NCBI GenBank assembly: GCA_023412195.1
Contig: JAEYNZ010000021.1
Span: 1-50,630 of the forward strand
Reading direction: 5' to 3'
Origin: Bacteroidota bacterium
Lineage (GTDB): Bacteria; Bacteroidota; Bacteroidia; Bacteroidales; Prolixibacteraceae
Length of the DNA stretch: 50,630 nucleotides
This document shows positions 26,901 through 35,038 of this stretch, in pieces; position 1 is the stretch's first letter; each line of letters starts with the position of its first letter. The notes under the pieces were generated by a model that was given only the letters and a program-made list of their open reading frames with translations, was not told the DNA's origin and ran no database searches. A program made the translations under genes and the position numbers.

Positions 26901-27233
26901 TGTTTGATTGCCAACAGCCACTTCCTGTGATTCCAGCCCCACAAAGGAAAAGGTAAGGATTGAACCGTCCGGAATGTTTGAAACGGAATAACGTCCTTCA
27001 GCGTCCGTAACAGTTCCCTGGGTAGTGCCTTTCACAGCAACGGTCACCCCCGGGAGGGGGCGCCCTTCGGTATCGGTTACCTGTCCGGTTACCCCTGAGC
27101 GCTGCTGTCCGGTTAGCACTGCAGGAAAAATAAGCATACATGCCAAAAAAACAAATAATACAGTCTTCAACGGCCGAAAAAATCTTGTTTTTTCCTTGAA
27201 TACAGGAAAATCGGGAATAGGATTTTTTTTCAT
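23943..27233 (-). CDS. susC: SusC/RagA-family TonB-dependent transporter (first locus)
   Basis: The start at 27233 (MKKNPIPDFPVF) is chosen because the preceding in-frame codons lack a signal-like start. The 1096-residue protein has a signal peptide and then a carboxypeptidase-regulatory-like domain (GVTGQVTDTEGRPLPGVTVA). A TonB-box-like EETVVTALGIKR follows, then the plug (NIMNSLEGMVAGVFI; TIRGSSSISRGSQPLYVIDG) and a 22-strand barrel ending in Asn-Phe. It imports oligosaccharides with SusD. It leads the first glycan locus. No adjacent HTCS or sigma/anti-sigma regulator is present. Confidence 0.95.
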   Translation of the reverse strand: MKKNPIPDFPVFKEKTRFFRPLKTVLFVFLACMLIFPAVLTGQQRSGVTGQVTDTEGRPLPGVTVAVKGTTQGTVTDAEGRYSVSNIPDGSILTFSFVGLESQEVAVGNQTTINVTMEESVTLLEETVVTALGIKRDVRALSYSATQVGGEEISSSPEVNIMNSLEGMVAGVFINNPGTGPAGSSNVTIRGSSSISRGSQPLYVIDGIPISQASSSHRDRDLGDALTMINPNDILSMNILKGAAATALYGSRASNGVIIITTKGGRDQQGVLVTLNSNVSVDNYINPFQGRQKEYGVSGSMGDNSDLYPLGWNEETHRAWGRRYDGTNLGDRGIFFNNDQSKPVKYEYVTDHWDDFMRTGSTVNNSISLSGGNDAQRFRLSVSDLRNESPIPNSYMNRQTLSMSSESKFLTIFSLDARMSFSTSKSHNRPVPGRYAQYLSMIPTNWPTEWLIGDPNKPGALPDGWMLSASTNDYHPNPYWSAYQDDQNDRRDRFSANANLRADLTKWLFLVGKLGYETTTLKNTDISAYGWLRSNVAGTGRIDERTDIFTQENYELSLNIDKAFGKFNINLMGGGSITRNEFTRDGIYGDRLQIPFYHVVTNAGSIYPDMGYSQSGINSLYGSSEFAFNNMLYLTVTGRNDWFSMLAPGYNSIFYPSAGISYVFSNHFKLPEWMTFTKLRASYAQVGGGASPYDTKISYNFDAIGYMDSPLVSIPATISNPFLQPYLTTEYEFGVDLKFFKNRIGIDYSYYDSETTNDIVTVTLPQSSGYTGSRVNLGAIANRGHEIMLTLVPFAGKLRWQLNLSYAYNQSEVLDLGGVDQVSAGSTSAGGGIQLRHVVGEPRNGIYGYVHTTHNGQPIWQRMTFAYAGQTHNTWRPVRSSTVELLGYGINPNDASVRSSVKWKGFNFDFMIDGKWGGKTVYVTEQNMVERGQSIATMPGRNEGKLVLQGVYQTGTDDQGNPVYTDISTAEGYTINANPAANLPNPVVVAGNEIPYHIKHFEQFYRHYQTNWLPDYVLFDGGWAKLRQASIGFTIPASRLKNLPLSLVQISVTGRNLLDLYNPLTNGDPSTGRGTGIQNHPLTSMRQFSLNLNINF

Positions 27234-27597
27234 TTTTATTGGTTTTTTTAGTGTGATTAATTCTATTGAAGTCAGATTTAAAGTGGTATGATCTGTTCCT
27301 TTATCAACCACCAGTCTTTATTATTGCTTTACCATCTCCATAAGCAGGTTCCTCCTTCTTTGGTTAAATTGATACGGTTTTGTATATTTTCCATCCGGAT
27401 GATTGCCGGGGAATCCGAGGTACTATGTTTCAGTGAGGGCAAATAATGGATTACTAGAGGGTTTATGAAAGCCTTATATAAATAAAGCATGCAGTCCATT
27501 GGTTTTTTTAGATGTAATAAGTTACAAAATTTTATTTAAAAAAACATATTGCCTTAAATATTTTATCCATTGACTTTATGTCTGTTATGGATGCTTT
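27234..27597. other. Leader/promoter region of first susC, no gene
   Basis: This AT-rich stretch upstream of susC contains no supported gene. No clear TAnnTTTG promoter on the minus strand or strong hairpin was found by eye. The distance suggests a long 5' leader, common for susC genes. Confidence 0.4.
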
Positions 27598-27726
27598 AGG
27601 AATCCTGCCTACGACCAGAGAGTGGATACATATATCATTGAAGCTTTAAAAAGGTATAACCAATTCCACGAGGGTTTAAGCTGTGAAAATAAAATAGTCA
27701 CCCGTAAGCGCAACATGGGCAATTAG
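27598..27726 (+). pseudogene. Possible remnant of a DUF1801-type gene
   Basis: A frame starting AGG AAT CCT reads RNPAYDQRVDTYIIEALKRY and ends TAG at 27724. The first dozen residues resemble the N-terminus of DUF1801/YdeI-type proteins (NPxYDxRVDxYI), where the AGG would correspond to the ATG start with one base changed. Similarity fades after about 15 codons, so a decayed fragment is the best reading. It could also be chance. Confidence 0.25.
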
Positions 27727-27730
27727 TTGC

Positions 27731-27763
27731 AAAAAAAAGGGTAGCTCTTCCAAAACTACCCTT
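27731..27763 (-). terminator. Terminator downstream of VOC gene
   Basis: On the minus strand AAGGGTAG (27763-27756) pairs with CTACCCTT (27744-27737) around an 11-base loop and is followed by eight T in total. It closes the operon ending at 27914, about 150 bases beyond its stop, and shields the susC promoter region. Confidence 0.8.
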
Positions 27764-27913
27764 AATAAAAACAGGTTCTCCCAACGGGGTAACCTTTCCT
27801 TAAATCCTAAACACAAGTATATAAAATTACGAATATTCTTTTTTATTTGCAATAGGCAAATGTTCAAAATATTATTTTGTGGGCCAGGATTGATTAATTC
27901 GATTATATGATTT

Positions 27914-28378
27914 TTATTGAGCCAACTGTATCAGATGGATATAATTGCCATTATCGTCATCAAATATGGCTTCGATCCCGAAATCTGTTTTTAGTGGATC
28001 CTGCTTGAACTGGACGCTTTTCTCTTTAAGCTCATTTACAGTTTTATATATATCATCCGTACTGAATGTGATGACCGGGATGCCCATCTCATATAGATCC
28101 TTCTTGTACTTTTTTGCAATTTCAAGTCCACCTGGTTCTGTTGGTTCCAGCAATATGGAAACTCCATCAGGATCGGCTGGTGATTTTACAACAGCAATAT
28201 AATGCTCAGGTACATACATTACTTCTTCGAAACCCAAAACCTCTGTATAGTAAGCGAACGCTTTTACCGGGTCTGCCACGAACACACTTACCATGGCAAT
28301 TTTCATTGGATGTTTGTTTTGTCCCATTGTATTGATTGTTAATACTATTAAAACAAGAAAAGCAGAAAATGTTTTCAT
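27914..28378 (-). CDS. Exported VOC (glyoxalase/dioxygenase-fold) protein
   Basis: The start at 28378 (MKTFSAFLVLIVLTINTMGQ) gives a clean signal peptide; a longer in-frame start at 28549 would add an implausible leader. The 154-residue product has the two beta-alpha-beta-beta-beta halves of the VOC fold. The first is KIAMVSVFVADPVKAFAYYT plus LGFEE, the second PVITFSTDDIYKTVNELKEK and ends DDDNGNYIHLIQL. Metal-ligand positions are partly occupied (E in the last strand is replaced by H/N), so enzymatic activity is uncertain. It follows the enolase-superfamily gene by about 180 bases. Confidence 0.75.
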   Translation of the reverse strand: MKTFSAFLVLIVLTINTMGQNKHPMKIAMVSVFVADPVKAFAYYTEVLGFEEVMYVPEHYIAVVKSPADPDGVSILLEPTEPGGLEIAKKYKKDLYEMGIPVITFSTDDIYKTVNELKEKSVQFKQDPLKTDFGIEAIFDDDNGNYIHLIQLAQ

Positions 28379-28556
28379 TTTGGTCAGGCAGTTGTATATA
28401 AAATATTTTTTTTTTTTCATCGACATATTCCAGAATGTCACCAGGTTCAACCCAATGCTTAATCTTACAGCTTTTGCTTTTCCTGTTTTAAGAATTGAGC
28501 AATAAATTTTATGTTGCAGTTCTATATCAGCGCAGGAGACCATTGTCATTCCAATT

Positions 28557-29849
28557 TCAGATATTCAATGACTGATGTTTGCCAACAAATTCCGGGTCGA
28601 TAATTACTCCTGCTCCTGGCCCTGAAGGTACTTTTATCTTTCCGTTTACAATTTCCAAAGGTGACGTTGGACATTCAAATGGCACATGGGTGTTAAAACC
28701 TTTGAATTCATGATGGAGCCCGGCATTAGGGCATACCGAAACGATATGGCTGTTGTAGATATATCCCAACCCTCCACCCGACATATGGGGGATAAATGTT
28801 TTTCCAAACGCTTCAGCCATTCGGGCAACCTTTACAGAACGGATCATCCCTCCGAAGTAATAATTGTCAGGTTGAACAACATCTAAAGCATCGTTGGCTA
28901 AAAGCCAGCGGAAGTTTGTAAAACTGTGGTCCTGTTCTCCATTGGCAATCGGGATGGAAAGTGTATCCGCAACTTTTTTAATTTCTTCAAAATGATCGAA
29001 CATAACAGGTTCTTCAAAATAACTGTAGTTGTATTCTTCCAGTAATTTTCCGATTTTTATAGCTCCCTCAACATCATAGTAGCCATTGGAATCAGCATAG
29101 AGGTACATATCGTTTCCATAATGTTCGCGCACTAGCGGAATCAGTTTTTCGGATTTACCCGGTAATCCGTTGTAATGGATATCCATCGTGCCATAATGCA
29201 TATACCCGATTTTAATCTTTAAGGCATTGACATCATATTGTGCAACTGCATCCTTAATTCGTGCAAAATGTTCCTCTAAAGGTAGTTCCCTGAATTCAGT
29301 GGCAACATAAAAAGGAACTTCCCTGTGGTGTATTACACCTACCAGTTCACCCATTGATTTATTAGATATTTGTCCCAGCATATCAAGTATGGCAAATTCA
29401 ATCGTCGCAAGGGGAATTCCCAAAGCGATGCCATTTAACCTGAAATTCAGGCTGAAGAACAGGACCCTGTCAAGAATCAGGTCCAGTTCACGTGCATCCT
29501 TTCCGATAAAAAAAGGTTGCAGTCTTTCCAGAAATATGGGATAAAAAGTTCTCATATCACCATGGGCAACCGAAATTCCTTCTGCACCATCGGAAGATCT
29601 TACCCGGCACAAGAAACTGTTTTGGTATCGTAGCAATTCAAGGGTTTCAATAATGACCGGAGATGAAAAAAGTTCCTTTTTCAAAACAGGTTTTTTCATG
29701 ATTTCTTCCAGTTTTGCATATCTGATTTCAAAATCATTTTGAGAGTTTATTGCTCCTGACCCATGTCTGAATGAATACAATGGCATAGCAGCAGTTGCAA
29801 TGCCACCTGTCAGTGCTTTTGATATAAAGTTTCGCCGGTTTGTTTTCAT
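28557..29849 (-). CDS. Exported enolase-superfamily protein
   Basis: The 430-residue protein has a Tat-type signal (TNRRNFISKALTGG). The capping domain spans about 45-175, and the barrel has the K-x-K motif ALKIKIG (K211, K213). Metal ligands are D253 (YADSNGYYD), E279 (YFEEPV) and E305 (NGEQDHS), which resembles the mandelate racemase/muconate group with lysine acid-base chemistry. Late barrel motif FIPHMSGGGLGY contains a His near residue 355. It would dehydrate or epimerise a sugar acid, or act on an amide, in the periplasm. It lies 14 bases after the beta-helix gene. Confidence 0.87.
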   Translation of the reverse strand: MKTNRRNFISKALTGGIATAAMPLYSFRHGSGAINSQNDFEIRYAKLEEIMKKPVLKKELFSSPVIIETLELLRYQNSFLCRVRSSDGAEGISVAHGDMRTFYPIFLERLQPFFIGKDARELDLILDRVLFFSLNFRLNGIALGIPLATIEFAILDMLGQISNKSMGELVGVIHHREVPFYVATEFRELPLEEHFARIKDAVAQYDVNALKIKIGYMHYGTMDIHYNGLPGKSEKLIPLVREHYGNDMYLYADSNGYYDVEGAIKIGKLLEEYNYSYFEEPVMFDHFEEIKKVADTLSIPIANGEQDHSFTNFRWLLANDALDVVQPDNYYFGGMIRSVKVARMAEAFGKTFIPHMSGGGLGYIYNSHIVSVCPNAGLHHEFKGFNTHVPFECPTSPLEIVNGKIKVPSGPGAGVIIDPEFVGKHQSLNI

Positions 29850-29863
29850 AGTTCATCAATTAT

Positions 29864-31468
29864 TTATTTTTTCTTAAATTCCATTGCCCCGGGTTCATAT
29901 CCTTTACCCTGGGGAATTGGGGTTCCGGCAATATCAATTTCCCCGGTAGTTAAGAGAAATAACTTTGCCAGATCGATTCCCCTATCAATTAAAGGAGAAC
30001 CGGGGTCAAGTGCAAACGGCGATAAATGTTGCTCATTAATATCCGCCGGATCAGTAAATGCCAGGTAAGGAGTGCCATTAAACACAGGATCAGCATAAAA
30101 TCCGGCCATTTCTCCTGCTACCATTTCCTGTCCGGTTGCCTGTGCCCATTGGATAATGTTTTTATATCCGGCAATGGATTCATCTCCGTTCAGATTCCAA
30201 TAGCAGTTGCCATGAAATGCTTCATCTTCAATTTTGTGACCGGGAAATAGAAATGAACTTCCATACACGAAAATGTTGTTTCTGAAATTAAATCCCTGAT
30301 GGTTGTTGTCGATCCATAAAGCTGCTCCATGGGTAGAATTATTGTAAAAAGTATTGTTATATATCTCGCAGTTTCTCATGGTTCCCTGAGGTTCATTTTT
30401 CCATATAGCCAGTGCGCCGGGATTGATGATTCCATCATTGAAACTGATGTTGTATCTTACTGTATTATTTTCCCATGTTTTTGCAGCCCCAAATTCGAAT
30501 AGTCCAATACCGGCTCCCTGGTTGTTATAGGATATACAATATTGAAGAATTGAATTGGACACCCCTCCGTCAAAGTCAAAACCTCCACCGTCTTTTGCAA
30601 CAGGATTCGTCTTATTATCATGGGAAATGCAATGTTGAATGATAAAATCCGTAGAATCCCAGATCCATATACCTACAGGGCCGTTTCCTGTCCAATCCAT
30701 ATCCCAGCCATTGTTAAAGGCCCTGCAATACTCAATGATCCCTTTGTTCACCGATGAGGCCAGGATTCCATTTCCGCTATGATTGTCTTTCACTGTTGGA
30801 TCACCAGGATTGTTTTCTGCTGTACAATATCCAATGTATATATTGTTATTGTCGTAATCCGAAGGATTATAGGCAGTCTCTCCGCTTACATGTATTCCGG
30901 CAAATCCATTTTGATGAGCATAAATGCGGGTAATTTCCACATCAGCGACCTGCTTTAAGTGTATACCCGAATGCTGAAACCCGGTTACTTCACAATTGTT
31001 GATTGATATGTTGGTCGCTTCTGATATATAAACTCCATCTGAAACATTCCCATTTTTTCTTCCATCACCCTGAAAAATTAAATCTGAAATTTGAATGTGG
31101 CTGCAGCCGGTTGCAATTAAACCCTCACCTGTACCACCTTTTATAATTGCCTTTTTATCGCCACTTGAGGTAATCAAAATTTTCTTTTCAAGATTACCTG
31201 AGTCAGCAGAATCCAGAACAATATTGCCATGATAGGTGCTGCCATCCATAAAATATACTTCATCTCCCGGCAGGAGTGAAATTGAATTTAATTTTTCGAT
31301 GCTCTGCCAGGGATGGCTCCTTGATCCTGTATGTCCATCATTGCCGGACAGGCTTAAGTAATATTTATTGCCACCATTTTTATTCATTTCGTAGCCAGAG
31401 GTAGTGCATCGTATGAAAACAATATATAAAATCAAACAGATACAATAAGCATTCTGACTGAACCTCAT
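29864..31468 (-). CDS. Right-handed beta-helix lipoprotein
   Basis: The 534-residue protein has a lipobox-like VFIRC (C21). An N-terminal segment YYLSLSGNDGHTGSRSHPWQ is typical of DUF1565/pectate-lyase-like secreted proteins. Regular coils follow with NISINNCEVTGFQHSGIHLK-style repeats to about residue 430, then a C-terminal SPLIDRGIDLA-GEIDIAGTP segment that ends many such enzymes. Polysaccharide lyase, hydrolase or alginate-epimerase-like activity is possible. It precedes the enolase-superfamily gene by 14 bases; a lyase producing an unsaturated uronate upstream of dehydratases would make sense, which is inference. Confidence 0.82.
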   Translation of the reverse strand: MRFSQNAYCICLILYIVFIRCTTSGYEMNKNGGNKYYLSLSGNDGHTGSRSHPWQSIEKLNSISLLPGDEVYFMDGSTYHGNIVLDSADSGNLEKKILITSSGDKKAIIKGGTGEGLIATGCSHIQISDLIFQGDGRKNGNVSDGVYISEATNISINNCEVTGFQHSGIHLKQVADVEITRIYAHQNGFAGIHVSGETAYNPSDYDNNNIYIGYCTAENNPGDPTVKDNHSGNGILASSVNKGIIEYCRAFNNGWDMDWTGNGPVGIWIWDSTDFIIQHCISHDNKTNPVAKDGGGFDFDGGVSNSILQYCISYNNQGAGIGLFEFGAAKTWENNTVRYNISFNDGIINPGALAIWKNEPQGTMRNCEIYNNTFYNNSTHGAALWIDNNHQGFNFRNNIFVYGSSFLFPGHKIEDEAFHGNCYWNLNGDESIAGYKNIIQWAQATGQEMVAGEMAGFYADPVFNGTPYLAFTDPADINEQHLSPFALDPGSPLIDRGIDLAKLFLLTTGEIDIAGTPIPQGKGYEPGAMEFKKK

Positions 31469-31585
31469 AGATAAATTTTTTTAAAAGTATTTATTCTGAC
31501 TTGAGTGTATACATAGACCTGCTTATTATTCAAAATCAATCGGAAGATGCAATTTCTCCATTTTTATGACTATTTTTTTAAAATT

Positions 31586-32815
31586 TCAGGTAAACTGAGG
31601 GATCTTCAGCCATTCTCCGTTTTTCAGAGCCGACTGATGTGCCACAATGCCGCCTACGGTAAGATTTAGGGCCATTACTATATCAATGTAGGGTTTCCGG
31701 TCCTGTAGAATTGCAGAAATAAATTCATCGGTCAGCCTTCCGTGAGAGCCTCCATGTCCGCCCGGCTCAACACCAGGAGGTACAGGAGGACGTTTCAGGT
31801 CGGGTAGGCTTTCTTCCAGCCCTTCATATTTGTCGTAAAAGGAACCTTTAGTACCCTTAATTCTTCCTGTTTCCATACCAAAGCCATGGCCATACGTGTC
31901 GGAACTTCTGCCCATGCGTGCCATTCCGCCTTCACTGGTGCGATAAAGTGAAATCTCTGTTCCAAAATGGTTTCCATAACGGTTGTTGCCTTTTTGATAC
32001 CGTTCCATTTCACTTGGTACTCCCAGACATGATACTTCAGTGAAACTACCTCCGGTTACACAAACATAGTATGCATCAGAATGGGTAGGATACCATTGCG
32101 GGGGCATCCCGTGCCGCCAGTTGTTATAGGAAGCAATTCCGTTTTTTGAATAATGCCAGTATTCACCCTCAGCATACAGAATATTACCAAATCCTCCTGC
32201 ATTGTAAATCTGGCGCATTGCATAGTTGTTTGCACGATAAGCCGAAGTTTCAAACATCATATATTTCAGACCGGTTTTTTTAACTGTTTCATACAATTCA
32301 TCTGCCTCTTCCAGCGATCCAAACACTGCCGGAACAGCACATGCCACATGTTTCCCGTGATTTAAAGCCTCGATACAATGTCGGGCATGAGAGGGTGCAT
32401 CTGTAGCAATAAAAACAGCTTCTATGGAATCATCTTTTATAAGTTCTTCCAGTGAAGGGTACGTTTTTTTTGCCCCCGTAATCTCAGCCAGCTTTGCACA
32501 ACGGTCGGGGAAAAGGTCGCTTGCTGCAACAACTTCAACATTGGGGTGGTTTTGAAAACCAAAATCGGCTGCAAAACGGCACACGCCATATCCAATGAGC
32601 CCTATGCGGATTTTACGGTCAGAAACAGGTTTCCAGCCTTCCGAAGGATTTTCTTCAATCTCCTCCTCAAATCCGGCTATGGCAGGTCTGGCAGGTTGTG
32701 ACCCTCCTGAGCATGCAACTTGTTGTAACCCTAAGAATCCGGCTCCGGCACCAAGTCCTGCCATTTTTAAAAAGTTCCTCCTGTCAGTGGATAGTTCAAT
32801 TAGCTTTTTCTTCAT
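31586..32815 (-). CDS. Exported Gfo/Idh/MocA-family protein, possible NAD-dependent glycosidase
   Basis: The 409-residue protein has a Tat motif (DRRNFLKMAG, R12-R13) and lipobox VAC (C35). The Rossmann motif GLIGYG is at 72-77. Where dehydrogenases of this family carry the catalytic EKP, this one reads CAVPA (159-163), so the usual Lys is absent. A C-terminal alpha/beta domain includes YPTHSDAYY (H245), MMFETSAY (E189) and GGHGGSHGR (about 352-360). EVPA-like, YPTH and HGG motifs recall GH109-type NAD-dependent glycosidases rather than simple dehydrogenases. It is separated by about 118 bases from the downstream beta-helix gene. I rate the superfamily high and the glycosidase idea moderate. 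Confidence 0.85.
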   Translation of the reverse strand: MKKKLIELSTDRRNFLKMAGLGAGAGFLGLQQVACSGGSQPARPAIAGFEEEIEENPSEGWKPVSDRKIRIGLIGYGVCRFAADFGFQNHPNVEVVAASDLFPDRCAKLAEITGAKKTYPSLEELIKDDSIEAVFIATDAPSHARHCIEALNHGKHVACAVPAVFGSLEEADELYETVKKTGLKYMMFETSAYRANNYAMRQIYNAGGFGNILYAEGEYWHYSKNGIASYNNWRHGMPPQWYPTHSDAYYVCVTGGSFTEVSCLGVPSEMERYQKGNNRYGNHFGTEISLYRTSEGGMARMGRSSDTYGHGFGMETGRIKGTKGSFYDKYEGLEESLPDLKRPPVPPGVEPGGHGGSHGRLTDEFISAILQDRKPYIDIVMALNLTVGGIVAHQSALKNGEWLKIPQFT

Positions 32816-33010
32816 ATTGACCGAATTATAAGATTCTACAGTCGCTGGTAAAAGTTCTTAAAGCAGTGGTCCCCTGTTATCAAACCAGTTGTTTAAAAGC
32901 AGCTCTATAAAAATAAGAAAATTATGGTATGAAGACAAATGTGAATTTGGATTAGGGACACAAGATATAAGACATCCTTGTAAGTAAAAAAAATGTTGAT
33001 TTACATACCG

Positions 33011-33715
33011 TTAGATAAATTTGATTGCTATTCCAGTAAGGGTGGCTAAGCCAAAACTAAGAAGCGTACCTACCAGAACATATTCGCTTTTATTTGTTTC
33101 TCTGAATCTAAGGATCGATTTGGCAGCAATAATAAGTCCCACCGCTTCATACTGGCCAAGGAGTATTAGTGCAAGGGCAAGAAATCGTTCTGTAATGCCA
33201 ATCAGCTTTCCGGCATTTGGCAGACTCTTTCCTTCGTGATTTGCAGGATCATCAACAGGTGTTTCAATTGAGAAAGCTTCAAGGATATATTTTATAATAA
33301 TATTGGCTGGCTTTGAACAAAGCAGGAAACCAGCAATGACAGACAGCGTGGTGGTTTCCATGTTAAACAGGAAATCAATACCAAACACCAAGTCATGCAA
33401 CCACACAATTCCTATAATCGTGATGAGATGTAATAACTGGTCGAAAAAGAATATGTACTTTATCCTGGTTTTAAGGATAATCCAGCTTTTAAACAAATCA
33501 ATCATAAAATGGATCAATGTCAGCATCAATGCAGCTACCCAGAAGCCTAAATCAAAGGATAGCAGGTAACTTGTACCCAGCACAATTGCAATATGATAAA
33601 AATGATATCCTGATATAATTTCTTTTTCTTTTTTATTACACCAATGCTGTGGCTGAAGGGTGAAATCCGCAAGAAGGTGAGCTATAAATTGTAAGATGAC
33701 GAGTTGTAAAATCAT
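33011..33715 (-). CDS. DUF3307 integral membrane protein
   Basis: The 234-residue protein has six or so membrane helices and opens with the DUF3307 motif (ILQFIAHLLADFTLQPQ); HFMIDLFKSW near residue 67 is the second signature. It overlaps the upstream SatD-like gene by ATGA (33712-33715). This pairing recurs in bacteria, but the biochemical role is unknown. No tie to glycan use is visible, and it has its own regulatory region upstream of the partner. Confidence 0.82.
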   Translation of the reverse strand: MILQLVILQFIAHLLADFTLQPQHWCNKKEKEIISGYHFYHIAIVLGTSYLLSFDLGFWVAALMLTLIHFMIDLFKSWIILKTRIKYIFFFDQLLHLITIIGIVWLHDLVFGIDFLFNMETTTLSVIAGFLLCSKPANIIIKYILEAFSIETPVDDPANHEGKSLPNAGKLIGITERFLALALILLGQYEAVGLIIAAKSILRFRETNKSEYVLVGTLLSFGLATLTGIAIKFI

Positions 33716-34398
33716 TTGAAGGAATTTTCAAAGGTTTTAACTGCTTTTTCAATGGAAAGCCATCCTGCAGCAGTGGAATGCTGACTGATGGTTGACTGGT
33801 ATTTTCCAAGTTTTCCTGATATTTCTTTTTCGGTGAATTCAAGAAGCTTATAATATATGATTTGGCTTTGTTTCGCCGAACATTTTGAAATGATGGTATC
33901 AAGCAATGAAAAAATAGTATCAAAGTTATCCTGCAATGATTTATCTTCTGTGATAAAAAACATGGTGTTCTTGATTACAATTTTTTTCTTATCTGAGGTA
34001 GACAAATTTTTAATAGTTCTTCCTGATTGATAAATTGCCTCACCATCAATAATCCCTTTTACAGGATCGAGTTTATCGAGCGGGGCCACCGCAACAGCAA
34101 GACGAAGACCATGCTCTTTAAAATATTTCAATTGGGCACTGCTTCTTTTTTCTTTTACAATTTCAAACGACTTCACATATGTTTTCAGAAGTAGTGCAGT
34201 TCTTAATGCATGCTGCGGCAACTTTAAAGCACATTCGATGTAGTCGCCCTGCACAAGTCTTCCGTAGAAGGATCTTTTCCCATACTTCTCTGTTAAGTCA
34301 ACTAATAATTTTTTTAATCCCGATTCAAGTTTCCTTTTTTCATTTTCCGGTAAGGAGGTATATGAAATCACATCTGCAGATATGGTAGCGTAATTCAT
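33712..34398 (-). CDS. SatD-like protein with C-terminal HTH
   Basis: The 228-residue protein begins MNYATISADVISYTSLPENE, as in SatD-family proteins whose N-terminal part resembles a nucleotide-cyclase-like ferredoxin fold (ISADVISYT; RLVQGDYIECAL). The last 50 residues form a sigma-4/LuxR-like helix-turn-helix (FTEKEISGKLGKYQSTISQH). It overlaps the DUF3307 gene by four bases. A four-half-site operator lies 14-64 bases upstream of its start, so autoregulation is likely. In streptococci satD is linked to acid tolerance; that does not transfer safely here. Confidence 0.75.
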   Translation of the reverse strand: MNYATISADVISYTSLPENEKRKLESGLKKLLVDLTEKYGKRSFYGRLVQGDYIECALKLPQHALRTALLLKTYVKSFEIVKEKRSSAQLKYFKEHGLRLAVAVAPLDKLDPVKGIIDGEAIYQSGRTIKNLSTSDKKKIVIKNTMFFITEDKSLQDNFDTIFSLLDTIISKCSAKQSQIIYYKLLEFTEKEISGKLGKYQSTISQHSTAAGWLSIEKAVKTFENSFK

Positions 34399-34411
34399 AT
34401 TGATAATTTGT

Positions 34412-34462
34412 TTATCGGTAAATGTACTGATAAATTGTTGTTATCAGTATTTTTACCGATAA
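34412..34462 (-). promoter_or_regulatory. Two palindromes of TTATCRGTA half-sites (operator of satD unit)
   Basis: Four half-sites are present: TTATCGGTA (34412-34420), TACTGATAA (34425-34433), TTATCAGTA (34441-34449) and TACCGATAA (34454-34462). Each adjacent pair is a palindrome with a 4-base centre, and the two palindromes, 7 bases apart, are mirror images of each other over 22 bases with two mismatches. It lies directly upstream of the SatD-like start and downstream of the rhodanese gene. Confidence 0.75.
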
Positions 34463-34479
34463 ATTATAAGATAGGATGT

Positions 34480-34962
34480 TTATTCTTTTAATTCCGGATA
34501 CGCCTCATGCCAGGCACTCCAGCCACCTTTTACTGACTTTACATTTTCATATCCCAGCTGCATCAGCGCTTTTGCTGATAAAGCACCGCGTCCGCCAGTA
34601 CTGCAATAAACAAATAGAGGATCATCCTTTTGAGGGGGATTTTTACCGGCTGCCTGCCATGTTTCATCCCTTCCAATCCTGAATTCCAGCACCCCGCGCG
34701 GTATATTAACTGCCCCCGGTACTGCAGCTTCATTGTGTTCTGCAGCCGTCCTGACATCTATAATATAAATATCATCGCGGGTATATATGTTTTTGAAATC
34801 ATCAACCGGTATTTCTGTAATTACTTCCTTTGCAGCAGCTACCATCTGTTCCGGGCTGTCATAAATTGTCAGAGGGTCCTGTGCAAATGCCTGGTTTGAC
34901 AGGAAAAAAACAATCACCCATAAGGCTGCTGACAATTTGTAGTATTTTTTGTTGTGTCTCAT
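34480..34962 (-). CDS. Exported rhodanese-like protein
   Basis: The start at 34962 (MRHNKKYYKL) opens a signal peptide ending near AFAQ; nine further in-frame codons upstream are less likely. The 160-residue product is a single rhodanese domain with the fold motif IYIIDVRTAAEHNEAAVPGA and the active-site loop VYCSTGGRGALS, in which Cys is the sulfur carrier and the loop length suits thiosulfate-type sulfurtransferases. It ends GGWSAWHEAYPELKE. It is the next gene after a sulfatase, 76 bases on, but periplasmic sulfur handling rather than sulfate ester work is its likely role. Confidence 0.85.
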   Translation of the reverse strand: MRHNKKYYKLSAALWVIVFFLSNQAFAQDPLTIYDSPEQMVAAAKEVITEIPVDDFKNIYTRDDIYIIDVRTAAEHNEAAVPGAVNIPRGVLEFRIGRDETWQAAGKNPPQKDDPLFVYCSTGGRGALSAKALMQLGYENVKSVKGGWSAWHEAYPELKE

Positions 34963-35038
34963 TTTAATGGATTTTGATTTTATACCCAAACAACCAAAAT
35001 CAGAGTAAAATGTTCTGGTGGTTTAACAGGAAAAGATA

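Noticed and set aside
27676..27867. 63-codon minus-strand frame in the gap before susC
   Set aside because: It spans a terminator hairpin and has no ribosome site or recognisable sequence.
28379..28549. Longer N-terminus of the VOC gene
   Set aside because: The added residues have no family similarity and precede a perfect signal peptide at 28378.
33636..33923. 95-codon minus-strand frame across the SatD/DUF3307 junction
   Set aside because: It lies in another frame of two well-supported overlapping genes.
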